Of a stretch of 64,000 bases of DNA, positions 35,604 to 46,700 are shown in pieces. The stretch is from positions 1,686,478-1,750,477 of the forward strand of contig PJRA01000313.1 in the NCBI GenBank assembly GCA_016987375.1. Direction: 5' to 3'. The notes under the pieces were generated by a model, which worked only from the letters and a program-made list of their open reading frames with translations, made no database searches and had not been told where the DNA came from. The stretch comes from Brachionus koreanus. Taxonomy: Eukaryota > Rotifera > Eurotatoria > Ploima > Brachionidae. Made by a program: the position numbers and the translations under genes. Position 1 is the first letter of the stretch; each line of letters begins with the position of its first letter.

Positions 35604-36614
35604 TCATAGCTCAAATAAATTTTTAATAGTATTTGGCTGCCTTTTTTTGATATTTTGATTAGTAAAAATTTTATTTTCCATTAAATCTTCTGACAAAATA
35701 GATGAGAAAGATGAAGACCAAGCGGAACAAACTGAAGGTGAGGTATTATTGCTTGACTCTTCATTAATTTGAGAAAGTCGATTTTTATAGTCTCTCATAA
35801 AGTAATCTTGCATATAGCTGGATGACAGCAAATTTCCATTAGAATCTTCAAATAGACTTTTAAAATTCAGATTCTTATTTACAATATGATCAGAATTCAA
35901 GATAGATTCAAAAGATATTTTGGATTTATTCAAAGAGCGTTCTGGTGACGTTATTTTAGGAAGGGATGAATTATCAAAATTGGGACTAACATTTGGATTT
36001 GTCAAATTGTAATTAATTAATTCATAAGGCTTTTCAGTCATACTAGTTGACTCAAATTTTGAATTGAGTTTCATTGGTGTATTTTTGAGTATTCCTCGTA
36101 AATTTTTCGACTTGGTACTAGGTTTTTGTTCATAGATATTTTTATTTTTTTGAAACTTGTTTATTGACGTAGCTTCTGGGGTTAAAAACAGAAATTTGTT
36201 TCCGTTTATTTGGCTACCATATACCTGAAAACGAGGAGTACTTTTAGTGTAGTCCTCAAAATCCCTTAGAGACTTTTGAGATTCGAATTTATTTGACAAA
36301 GTTGATAAATTTGATTTGCTTGACTTGCTTGATTTATTTGAAATGGCTGAACTAGGCTGGGATTTTCTCATTGTTCGGTTATTAGTTTCAGTGCTTCTAG
36401 AATACGCCGCCTTGGATTGATTTATAACAGGTAAAATTGTGCTTTTATTCTTTTGATTTTTATGAAAAGACTGAGTCATTTGATCATGTTTTCGTATCAA
36501 ACTTTCGGACAAAAACGGTAAAATAAACAGTTCGTCAGTGATAGCATCCGACTCGCTATTGTCTTTTGACAAAATCTTGGAATTTACCTTCGGGTCTTTT
36601 ACTTTTTGTTTCAT
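35604..36614 (-). CDS. Disordered protein with SILK and RVxF PP1-docking motifs
   Basis: A 336-aa Ser/Asn/Lys-rich protein, low in hydrophobic clusters, not recognised as a named family. GILK (residues 174-177, in RGILKNTP) fits the SILK consensus [GS]IL[RK]. KISF (232-235, in KSKISFES) fits the RVxF consensus. Known: PP1 regulators such as inhibitor-2 carry a SILK motif N-terminal to an RVxF motif, as here. Inference: a protein phosphatase 1 regulatory subunit or substrate. Several SP/TP sites (SPERS, TPEAT, NTPMK) suggest phospho-control. I chose the ATG at 36614; the open frame extends 7 codons upstream through a likely splice acceptor (TTTTATAG) directly before it, so an upstream coding exon could exist. 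Confidence 0.65.
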   Translation of the reverse strand: MKQKVKDPKVNSKILSKDNSESDAITDELFILPFLSESLIRKHDQMTQSFHKNQKNKSTILPVINQSKAAYSRSTETNNRTMRKSQPSSAISNKSSKSSKSNLSTLSNKFESQKSLRDFEDYTKSTPRFQVYGSQINGNKFLFLTPEATSINKFQKNKNIYEQKPSTKSKNLRGILKNTPMKLNSKFESTSMTEKPYELINYNLTNPNVSPNFDNSSLPKITSPERSLNKSKISFESILNSDHIVNKNLNFKSLFEDSNGNLLSSSYMQDYFMRDYKNRLSQINEESSNNTSPSVCSAWSSSFSSILSEDLMENKIFTNQNIKKRQPNTIKNLFEL

Positions 36615-38792
36615 TCTATAAAAATATTTATTCAAAATAGCTTTAATAAAAGATTTTATTTAGAATTTATTTCTCGATTAATTTGCATCTAAAATAAAGA
36701 AAATATTTTTAAAAAAAGCTTTTTATTTTTCTTTTCTTTAGTTTTGTGGATTTAAAAAAAATTAATGCAATTCGTTTCTTTATATTCGAAAAATTTCAGA
36801 AAACCAATAATGTTTTGAATTTTTATTTTAGATCAGATTGTTTATATTGCAAATAACTCTTTTATTATTTGAAAATGATTTCAATATCCCGATGACTAGT
36901 TCAAAACGAATGTGTTTGACAAAGCTGTTTACAAAGAAAAATCTTTATTGACAAATGCCAGCAACCTTGATTACACTCACTTGGTTTCTATTTTTTATTT
37001 ACATTTAATAGAATTTTAATTAAGATTATTCTCGGCACCATGCAATAAATCCTAAAGTTATTTTTATAAGGTTTTATCATTAAATTTAAAGTATTTGATT
37101 CTTTGGAAAAAATTTGGTCTAATAAGTCATGCTTAAATTATGGCATCTTTTGCTAAAATAAAGTTCTTTTTTTGATTAGAAAAAAATAAACTAATTTGAT
37201 TTTTAGAATTTTTGTTAAATAATGACTTACGATATAGATTGTTCAATTCAAAATAAAGAGTTGAAATTATAAATTTAAATATAAAATTTCTTTTTCAAAA
37301 CGAGTTGATTTCAGTTTAATGCCCATTTTTATAAAACTTTCTACAAAATAATGTTTTAGGAAACGCTATCGTAAGAATTAGAAATCAATGAAATTTTTGT
37401 TTAATTTAGAGAGCAAGCAAGCTAACAATAGCCTTTTAATTATTTTCCTTGTGTTTAAAACACTTACTTAAGGCAAATTTCTAAAAAGGTTATTTTTATT
37501 TTAGAAAATCGTAACTTTAAGCATAAATAAAATTAAAAGTTTTGGGGGAATTTAAAAAAAAAAACTATAAAATTCTTCAATTTTTTGATTAATATTTAAA
37601 TAATATGGTTTAATTATAGTAATTTAGAAATAAAAGTGGTCAAAATATAAATAACTGTATTAGTTCACGAATTTGTATAATAAAATTTTGTAGAAAAAGA
37701 CATTTTTTTATTAAAACTAGGCTTTCTTAAAAGAATACTTAAAAAATTCCCTAATCCTAAATAATTTTTCTGTTAAATTTGAACAAAAATTGAGCTTTTA
37801 TTTTATTAATTGATATTATCACTTCAGAACCAAAGCCTGCTTGGAAACTTAAGATTTAAAATTTAAATGCGATTATATTTGTAATGGTGAAACTCGACAA
37901 GTATTTAAGTGTATACTGGTAAATTAGAATGAAGGTAAATTTATTTTATAAGCTAAGCTTTTATTTGAAATCTTAGATGGAGGAGAATTTTTAGAAAATT
38001 AAAGAAAAAGGTTTCCGTCTTAAAACCGATTTTGTTCTTTCTTTGAAGACTATAAAATTCTACAAAATTCTAGACCTTAGAAAAAAAGATCTCTTAATAC
38101 CTAGGAGATTAGCTATGCTGAAATTTACTTGATGTGATTTTTTATGGTCGTAAAATTTAACTCAATAAAATAATATACAATTAATTGTCGAAGAATAAAA
38201 AAGAACTACAATAATTTATTAATAAAAAAGTTTAGATACTCAGTCTAGGTTTTTAAGTAAAAAATTTGAGAAAAATATCGAAAATTTTACAGGTATACTT
38301 TGCCAGTTTTTTTCACCAAGGAAACTCAAAAAAATTTAAATCATATTTTGTTTTTTTAATGATTATCTAAACTTATTAAAGGAGGTAATTAAAGATTTAT
38401 TTGGATTTTTTACTTAACAAAAATTACTTAATTAACCTTTAATAGTACAATTTATTCTAATATTTTAATCTAATGTATATTAGATTAAATATTTAAAAAA
38501 ATCTATTTATATTTAATCTAAATATATCTAATCTTTATTTAAATAAATCTGAATTATTAAAGAATATAAATAATGTGTTGTATTTTTTTGCATTGCAAAT
38601 AAATTTCTTCTTAGCTGATCAAGTTTTATTATAAAATAAAATATTTCATTTAGATCAAATCTCTATTTATTGAAAACAAATTAAAACAAAGGAAGTAAAA
38701 TGTTGGTATGATTAAAAAATGAGGTCTGAGGTGCACTTATTTGCAATTAAATAAAGTACAAATTTATGATTAGATTCAATACATAGTTTGAA
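36615..38792. other. Intergenic region upstream of the PP1-docking gene
   Basis: AT-rich. A more balanced patch at about 36890-36995 lies upstream of the minus-strand gene and includes a donor-like GTGAGT on the minus strand, so it may be promoter or 5' UTR. No gene is seen elsewhere. Confidence 0.4.
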
Positions 38793-39074
38793 TCAAATTG
38801 AAATTGCTTTAATCTTTTCTAAAACATGGTTAATGCAATTTTTTATGGTTTTGACCAAGCGATGATCGATGATGCGTTGATAAAATGGAAGAGTGCAAGC
38901 ATAATGGACTGTATTTGCATCTAACGACAGATTATCAATACCCAGGTTGTTTGTCGATTGGTGTCTATTTATTTTCAAAATAAGTGTTTAATGCGTTATT
39001 CATTGATTATTTAATGCACTCACCATCCAAATGAATATCATAAATAATAAAGGCATTTTAAGCTCTAGATTCAT
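38793..39074 (-). CDS. Possible small secreted peptide gene, phase-inconsistent
   Basis: Minus strand: an ATG at 39074 opens a 17-codon hydrophobic leader (ending MPLLFMIFIWM) that runs into a good donor GTGAGT at 39023. The matching acceptor ATAG at 38966-38965 is followed by an open frame of about 57 codons with two cysteines, ending at TGA 38793. The leader ends in phase 0, whereas the longer frame needs phase 2. In phase 0 the product would stop after nine more codons (TPIDKQPGY). So this is a very short peptide gene, a gene broken by a small indel, or chance. No family recognised. Confidence 0.25.
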
Positions 39075-40623
39075 TTTTTAAAAAAAGTTTAATTAAAATT
39101 TTGAAAATCACCGAGATAATATTTGAATCTTTATAAGTTTCAATTCATTGAAAACTTATTTTAAAAATACCTTTTATAATTTAAAAAAAATTGATGTAAA
39201 AAAAAATACAAATTAACAGTATTCTTTTTCTTTATAATATAAAATTTACAAATCAATATTTGAAAAATTTTAAAACTTTGGGATTAACACTAGAAAGCCC
39301 GGCTGATTTCTCATTAAAATTTCAAATAAAGTTATCAAGATAAATTAAACTTTTTCTCTGAAAATTTATTTATTTTCTAAAAAATCACAATCAAAATTTT
39401 TAGATAATAAAAAACGTTTTTTTAAATTTTAATTATATGTGGTAAAAATCAAGTTTCAATTTTTCAAAAAGAGGTCTAAAAAACCCCTCGGACGTTCTTT
39501 AAATTCATTTTCGTGTGCATACTAATTCACCCATTATATTTTGAGTTTGAGTGCTTTGCAATCAACTAATTCAAAAAATGTGAACAGCTAATTCAAAAAT
39601 TTAGAGTAAAAATTTTTGAAATATTATTTTTTCTTGTTATTAAAATACAATGTTTTTTGTTTTATTTTTCAATTCATTAGCTTTAATTTAACTCAAATTT
39701 TTTGATAGTCTCTCCAATTTGAAAATTTTTAAAACTTTCAAAACTATTTAATTTAATAAATAGTCAATTATATATATTAGATATTAATTTAAAAGAAAAT
39801 TTTTTAACTAAAAAATACTAGCTCTAACAAAAATCTTTTTTTTTTAAAGGAAAGCCTGTTCAAACTCTGTGCGAAGAGAATTTTTTTCAAAATTATTTAT
39901 TTTAAAATTTATTAAAGCACTTGAAGCAGTTGAATTATTTAATGTAAATGCTTCAAGTGTTTTCATTGAAAGAATTTTTAGTATTTGTGGAATAATATGC
40001 AAAAAGCTATCAGGCAATATGACTTTTAATATGATTAAAGGTTGAAGAATATTGAAATATAAAGAAATAATTATTGAGGTACTCACATTAATAAGTAAGT
40101 GCAGAGTGTGACAGATTTTTAAGTAACGCTTATTTTAAATACATAGCTTTTATTGTCATTTTGTGTACAAATTAGATTCAATGAACACATCAAATGATTA
40201 TTTTAGCTCTTAGCCAGGTCATATTTTAGAAATATTAATAATAATATCAATTTGAATAATATCTTAAAACATTGAAAAGCTTACATTAAGTTTTTTTTTA
40301 ACAATTTTTAATAATTTTATTTAAAAAAAAAATTACAAATCAAATATTCAAAAAAAAAAAACAAATAATTTATTTTGATTATAATAATATTAAAAAATGC
40401 TCTAAATTAACTGAATGATGTTGTTGCTTTTTTTGAAAGTGAATTTAAATATTAATACGATAACAAGGTGAGTTTATGAGAATATGAAAATTTTGAAAAA
40501 TTTGCGCGAAAAATTTTTAAAATCAAAGTAAAGTACAAGCTTTTTTAAATAATTCTATTTTTTTTCATATGTTGTAGATTAACAGAAATTTTTCAGCAAA
40601 TAAAATAAATTTCAATGTTTAAT
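39075..40623. other. Intergenic region downstream of the PKA gene
   Basis: AT-rich. An 80-codon minus open frame at 39844-40086 starts at a GTG that looks like a splice donor, not a start, and I could not build a gene around it. Confidence 0.4.
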
Positions 40624-43600
40624 TTAAACCGAAAGCGAAACATAACTAGTATATCGTGAAATATTTCGTTTTAAAATTTCGGAAACAGGTCCTAGTACTC
40701 TTTCAAATCGTTGTCTATCGAGTTTAACACATTTTAAAGGTCCTTTGGCAATAACAGTAGCAGCTCGAGGTCTATCCAATAACAAAGCTATCTCTCCAAA
40801 ATAATCAGAAGGTCCCAAACGACCTACTTCAACAGATTCTTCATTATCGTTCTTTTGTTGATAGACAGCAGCATTTCCCTAAACAAAATATTGTATTTAA
40901 ATTCAAATTTGATTTAAAAAAATTACCTCTATGATTATAAAAAAGTCTTCTCCATGTTCGCCTTGAACAACTATTTTTTGTCCATCTTCAAACTGAACTG
41001 GTTCTAAAGAATCAGCCACAGTTAATCTTTCCCATTTGTCTAACGATTCTAATATTTTATTAATAAAAAGGATAAAAATTTCAACATTTTAAATCTTATT
41101 TTAATTTACCTAGTATTGAAACTTTACTCAGAAACTCTTGGTACATATCTCTTTTGCGTATGGTACTGCCCATTAGTATTCTTCTATATGTATCTCTGTC
41201 GATAGCCCAAAGCTTGACGTCTGTTTTCGCTTTAACCGTTGCAGCTCTCAATTGTCCATAAATAAGCGCCAATTCACCAAAGCTTCCTCCGTCTGATATG
41301 TTTGTCACCAATTCGTTATTAACATACACAGCAACCTCACCACTATCTATTATATAAAAATTGTCGCCTTCGTCTCCTTGTTTGATTATTGTTTCTCCTG
41401 AACAGTGTACTACGGGAAACATTGCATCAAAAATGTCACTTCTCTCATTGTCATCCAAATGAGCAAATAGAATATTTTTAGATATTGCTTTAGACAAAGC
41501 AGCCATTGTTTTATAGTCTTTAGGCACTACTTTTTTAACATAGGAAGTGGCGTCTTCTTCCGAAAACGGTTCGGCACTCACGGCTCCTCGCCTAAGTTTG
41601 CCCACTGCTCTGGGAGGTGGCAGCATGCTGACACTCTCTTCCGATTCTTCATTCACACTCATTGTTGCTACACCATTTATAACTGTATGAGACCCAGTGG
41701 TCGAATTAGACTCAGAACTGTTCATGCTAGATGTAAGTGAATATGCAGTATTGACATTAATTTGTCCTAGACGTTGATTAGTGGGTGATGCCGAATTATT
41801 TATTTTTTCTGTTCGATTTGTCTTGGCACACTGTGAGCTTTGGGTGGCTCCGTTGATCAATTTTTGTTCCTAAAAAATAAACAAAAATAAACATTTTTTG
41901 TTATCTTAGATTTAGACTAATAAGCTAAAATTAAAATAAAATTCTAATTCTAATTAAAACTAAATTTTAACAACCAAATGAACAATCCTAAAAACATCTA
42001 AAAATATATAACAATATATATAAAGCTTTTAGAAATATTGACTGAAAGAATTTTATTTTATGCTCTTATCGATTATTTAAATACAGAATTGTCTTGTATA
42101 AGTATGCTTAATTTAATGTTTCATTAGATATTGAAAAAAAATTTTCATGCTAGTGTTTGAGAAGTAATTAACTGGCATTAGGATATGTATTTGTTGCTTT
42201 TGACATAATAAATAGCAGATTACAGCATTTATGTTTATTTTAATTTTCTGCTTTTTAAACTTATTTCGTCAAAAATTTAAATTTTATTTAACAAATCAAG
42301 CCTGGGTGCATGCAAGTTAATTTTTGAAACTGAAGTAAATAATCAACAGAATAAAAAAAATTAAATGTGCATTCACTTGCTAGAAAAGTCCTAGAAAATA
42401 ATCAAATGAACGCTATTCTCAGTTAATGCCAAAATAAAAATCAAGCAATCTTATCAAATTGTTGCTGATATTTTCAACAAATTTAAAGTATTGTTTGCAA
42501 GATATTCGACGATATTTAATATTTTATTGATAAATATCGTTCATTTATTTACTAATTTTATTCAACATCAGACATTTGAATTTAATTCACTTTTTTAAAA
42601 AAAACAATTTATTATTTTAAATATAATACGACAAGAGAATTGTTTTTCCTTTTGCATCAACAGTTAATTAAATAAAAATTTCCTATGCAATCACGAAATT
42701 AAATTCTTAAATTTAGATATTTAAAGAAAAAAAGCCTAAAGAGTGCTACAATTTTAGCCTTTGGAATTAGAAATAGAAAAATCTTGAAATCAATATTCAA
42801 AATTAGAGAAGCAGTTAACAAAAAAAAATATTAAAACTAATATATCTAATATCTAAAAAATTAAAATAAAATGTAGGCAGCAAAAACCTTACGTTTATAA
42901 ATTGATGTAAATTATAATTTAATAGATGCTGATGATTAGATCCATTATTACACTCAATCGAGCTTATGATCTAATTTAAATATACAATTTTATAAAAAGT
43001 GTGTAAGTTTGTCTTTATTATTTGAATAAATTAAAGATTGACAAATGGAGGTTTAAGCGTCTAATAGTCTTTAATTGTTAAAAAACATGCCTCTTGGACT
43101 ACAGGTAGTCTTTTTGAATTTCTTAGATGAGAAAACCTGAGCACCACTTCGGGATCGAATAGTTGATGTTCGGAAAATTGACGGTAAATGCCAATATTTG
43201 ACAGGTCATATTTGCAGCTCTTATACAAATCGAATGAATATGCAGTGCAGTTTCCCATTTTATAAAAATATGAAATTTTTTTTTTAAATATTGCCAAGTA
43301 GAAATGATAGAGTTGGGATTTACTTTTATATAAAAATAGTACTTTTATGCATTTTTGTTACTTAAACAACAATCATGGCTCAAAAAGCAAATATTTTTCG
43401 ATTAATCTTTTTCGAGTCGGGGAAATTAAAGATTAAATCGTGATCATTATTATTATTTTGTATTATAAAATAATTTAATGAATAAGCCAAGAAAAAAAAA
43501 TATATAAAAAGGAAGAATGCAATTAAATAATTTTAACTCTCACTTTATTTAGCCAAGTACTTACTTTTTCCAATTTTTCAAAGTGTTGTCTCAGAAAAGT

Positions 43601-43753
43601 GATTGGATTCTCGGGTTTCTTTAGACACAATTGAACAATGCAATCTTTAAGCAAATCTTTGATGTTGTGTTTGTTAACGAATGCTTCGCACTCCTTCAAA
43701 GTATGGTCATCGCTTGATTGGCTATTTGAACGCGATTGATTAAGCAAGTCCAT
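40624..43753 (-). CDS. PRKAR1: cAMP-dependent protein kinase type I regulatory subunit
   Basis: Role: binds and inhibits PKA catalytic subunits until cAMP occupies its two CNB domains. Exons (minus) 43753-43565, 41869-41110, 41048-40927 and 40878-40624 join to 441 aa. Exon 1 carries the dimerisation/docking helix ([19 protein letters not shown], then VQLCLKKP). LRRGAVSAE (about 155-163) is the type I pseudosubstrate, with Ala in the phospho-acceptor slot. CNB-A has [12 protein letters not shown] and RAATV; CNB-B has [12 protein letters not shown] and RPRAATV; the C-terminus ends SYVSLSV. Vertebrate RI is about 380 aa. The extra 60 or so residues form a Ser/Asn/Thr-rich linker between the docking domain and the pseudosubstrate. 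Intron 1 is 1.7 kb against about 50-60 nt for the others and holds a second ORF on the same strand. Confidence 0.95.
41870..43564. other. Long first intron of the PKA RI gene
   Basis: 1695 nt from donor GTAAGT at 43564 to the acceptor at 41871-41870. AT-rich, and it hosts the 65-codon MGNC ORF at 43061-43258. An intron about thirty times the local norm often carries regulatory DNA or an alternative promoter; nothing else specific is visible. Confidence 0.7.
43061..43258 (-). CDS. Small MGNC (N-myristoylation-type) ORF inside PKA RI intron 1
   Basis: 65-aa open frame with balanced composition unlike the surrounding intron, on the same strand as the PKA gene. It begins MGNCTAYS: Gly2 with a small residue at position 6 region fits N-myristoylation, and Cys4 could be palmitoylated. 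The remainder ([24 protein letters not shown]) resembles no family I know. Two readings are possible. It may be a nested gene, supported by the stop at 43061 and an AATAAA-type signal about 45 bp downstream. Or it may be an alternative PKA RI first exon: the GT in RLP|VVQ is in phase 0, as exon 2 requires, which would replace the docking domain with a lipid anchor. The donor (GTAGTC) is weak. Confidence 0.45.
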   Translation of the reverse strand: MGNCTAYSFDLYKSCKYDLSNIGIYRQFSEHQLFDPEVVLRFSHLRNSKRLPVVQEACFLTIKDY

Positions 43754-46700
43754 TTTAATGCCAAATTTTTTTTTTTTTTTATGTAATATATTTATGATTA
43801 TTTTTTCTTCTATAATTAATATCTAAATTAATAAAAAATAAAAGTTTAAAACAGATTTTATCTATGCATTATTAGATGCACCGGAAATTAGATGGTGCAC
43901 ACTAAATTCGTATTTATTTAGGTAGAAAGGTTCGGTTATCGATTTTTGTTTAATTTTAGTCAAATCTAACCCAAATTAAATATTCAACAAAAATATCTTG
44001 CTAAAATGGAAATTATTTTTGTTCTCATTTGAAATTATGAATTTCTTTTTTTATTATTATTTGCAAGCGCAGACAACTATCGCAACTAAGATCCGCAAAT
44101 TTAAAAGATTTTTAAAATTACAATAAAATAGCTTGAAATGCTTCATATATGCCTTAAGACTTAATCAATTATAATAATTCATGAGCTGATGTTGCTGTTA
44201 TTGAAAAAACAATCTTAATACAAATTAAGAGAACAGTGTTTAGATTTAGATCAAAATTTCAGATTCTTCTGACTGTTTTATGTAAAAAAATTAAAAGGGA
44301 GTAGTCAAAATGGCGGATACAAATTTTACTTTTGCTACTTTGGACTTTAAGCTTAACAAAATTACAATAGTTATGTTTAATTTAAAATAAGAAAAAATGA
44401 TCATATAGTTTTTTAATAAGAATTTTTGATGAAATTTAAACTTTAACTAAGAATTTTGATGTTTTTGTTTTGTTTAGAAAGCTTCGGTTGTCAATTAAGC
44501 TAAAAAATTTTTAAAATAAACTTTACATTATCCAATCTTTACCTTTTTATCCCTAGGTATTTCTTATCAATATCGAAATTTTTGTAAAGAAAAAATTAAT
44601 AGTTGCCTTAAGAACTCTTTGAAATGTTATTTTAAAGCTTCTATTTACCAAAATAATTTTCTTTAACATTCTTTGAAATAAGTATACTGAAAATTTTAAA
44701 TATATCGATGAATTAAGCTTTTAATTAATTATTTTAATAGGAAATATACACCTAAAAATTGTCATAACAACACTCGAATTTGTTGTAATTAGGTTATTTT
44801 AGGACGGCTATGTATTTTTATATTAATGAACTATGTTGAGCTTCTGGTTATTTTTAAGAGTCGATTCTAAAATTGTTGTTCTCATTGGGGTAATCGAAAA
44901 AAAAAATTAAATATTAGTTTATGGACATTTTGAAAATTTAAAAAAAAAAAATCAATTTTTTCTTGTAGAATAAAATTTTAAACTTTATTCACTTTATTTG
45001 TTTTTCTTTTAATTGAAATATTTTTCAAACTAACATCTTGTAAATTTTGTTTTAAAATAAAAATATAAATATTAAAGCTTTTCAAAAAGTAAATTTGAGT
45101 TTAATTATGATATCAAATAGAAATATCAATAAACCAAAAAAAAGTCCTAAATTTTAATTCTCAATTTTTTGAATAAACGAACAAAACAAACTAATAATGT
45201 TCATCTAGGTTTTTATCAAAATTTGATTTAGTACAAAGATTGATCTTAATTTTTAAGTCTTTGTTTAGATTGAGCCTCAGTTTCTAAACATTAAAAAAGA
45301 AATTAATTTAATATATTTTCGCCTTAATAAAAATCAACAAAATTAACTCGGAAGAATTCTAAAATATATAGTCACATATTTGAAGCGATCTAAGACCTAC
45401 AAGATGTCAAAAAAGATCAGTAATAACATTTAGCTTGTCCTATTTTATTTTAAAATCAAATTAATTAAAATTCAATAAAAAAATTTTTATTTTTTTTAGA
45501 TTCAAGTTAATTTTCATCAAGCTTAGTAAACATGTCATATACCCAAGCCCTTTCCTTAAATGAAATCAATTGTCCGATATCCAATTTTTAACTGGAATTC
45601 TTTAACTTTAAGCTTTTAACCACAGATCAGTCTAGTTCATTAATATGATAATTAGATTTTTATTAGATCGGATAATAGAAGAAATCTGCTTGAAATTACT
45701 TTAAACTTAAAAAATTGCCTCTTATACTACAACTTTTTTTGCATATTTATTAAACATTTTTATACTTAATGACTATAAGCTTTAAAGTTTTTGTTGAAAA
45801 AGAGAACATACCCAAAATTATTTTATCTTTTTAAAGTTTTGTATCGAATTTCGAATTTAATAAATCTGAAACATGATCATGAATTTTTAAGTTCTCTTTT
45901 TAGGAGTTTCTTATCAGCTTTAGTCTAAAGAAATGGTATATTTTATCATTCTCACGTATCCAATTTTAGTTTCTAGTAATTACTTTTTAATGGTTTCATA
46001 TTTATCAATTCATTTTTTCACCTTAAATATTTGACCTATTTGTTCGCAGACAAAAGCTATAAAACTAACATTTCTAATTTATCAAATCAATTGAATGTTT
46101 TATTACTAAAATAAAATGGGTTTATTTACATGAATATTAATGATTTTTTTTCTTATTGAATCAAAAACATGCTTTATTAAACAAACCGTTATTTAAATTA
46201 AATTCAGAGCGAATATTTTAATTTAAAATAAAAAATTAACTAAATTATAATGGAATAATTTATTAAAATAGATTTAAATTGTATTGATCAGAAAATAAAT
46301 TAGGTCTATTTTTTTTCCAAATAACCGAGTAGAATTAACAAAAACAAACAAGTAGATTTAGGAAAAGACTACGATATTTTAGAAAATTTATAATATTCAA
46401 ATTTTTTTTTTATACCTGGGTTATTTGCTTTATCGATTTATTTAAAAACGCATGATCAACTTAAGGCTGGATTTATTTTGATTTATAATTAAATTTCTAT
46501 TTTGATTATACTTTTGACTTTTATTCTAAGTAAAAAAAAACATTTAAACCTTAAATAATTGTTCTGTTTCCGATAAGTTCTAGCTGCTACCTATAAATCG
46601 AATTAAAAAACTTAATTTGAATTTTAATCTAATATTGAAATCAATTCTTAATCTCGAAATATTTTTGAGAAAAAACTGTCAAAAAACTAATAATTTAAGT

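Noticed and set aside
39844..40086. 80-codon minus open frame as a gene
   Set aside because: It begins at a GTGAGT that looks like a splice donor, has AT-driven composition, and could not be joined in phase to neighbouring exons.
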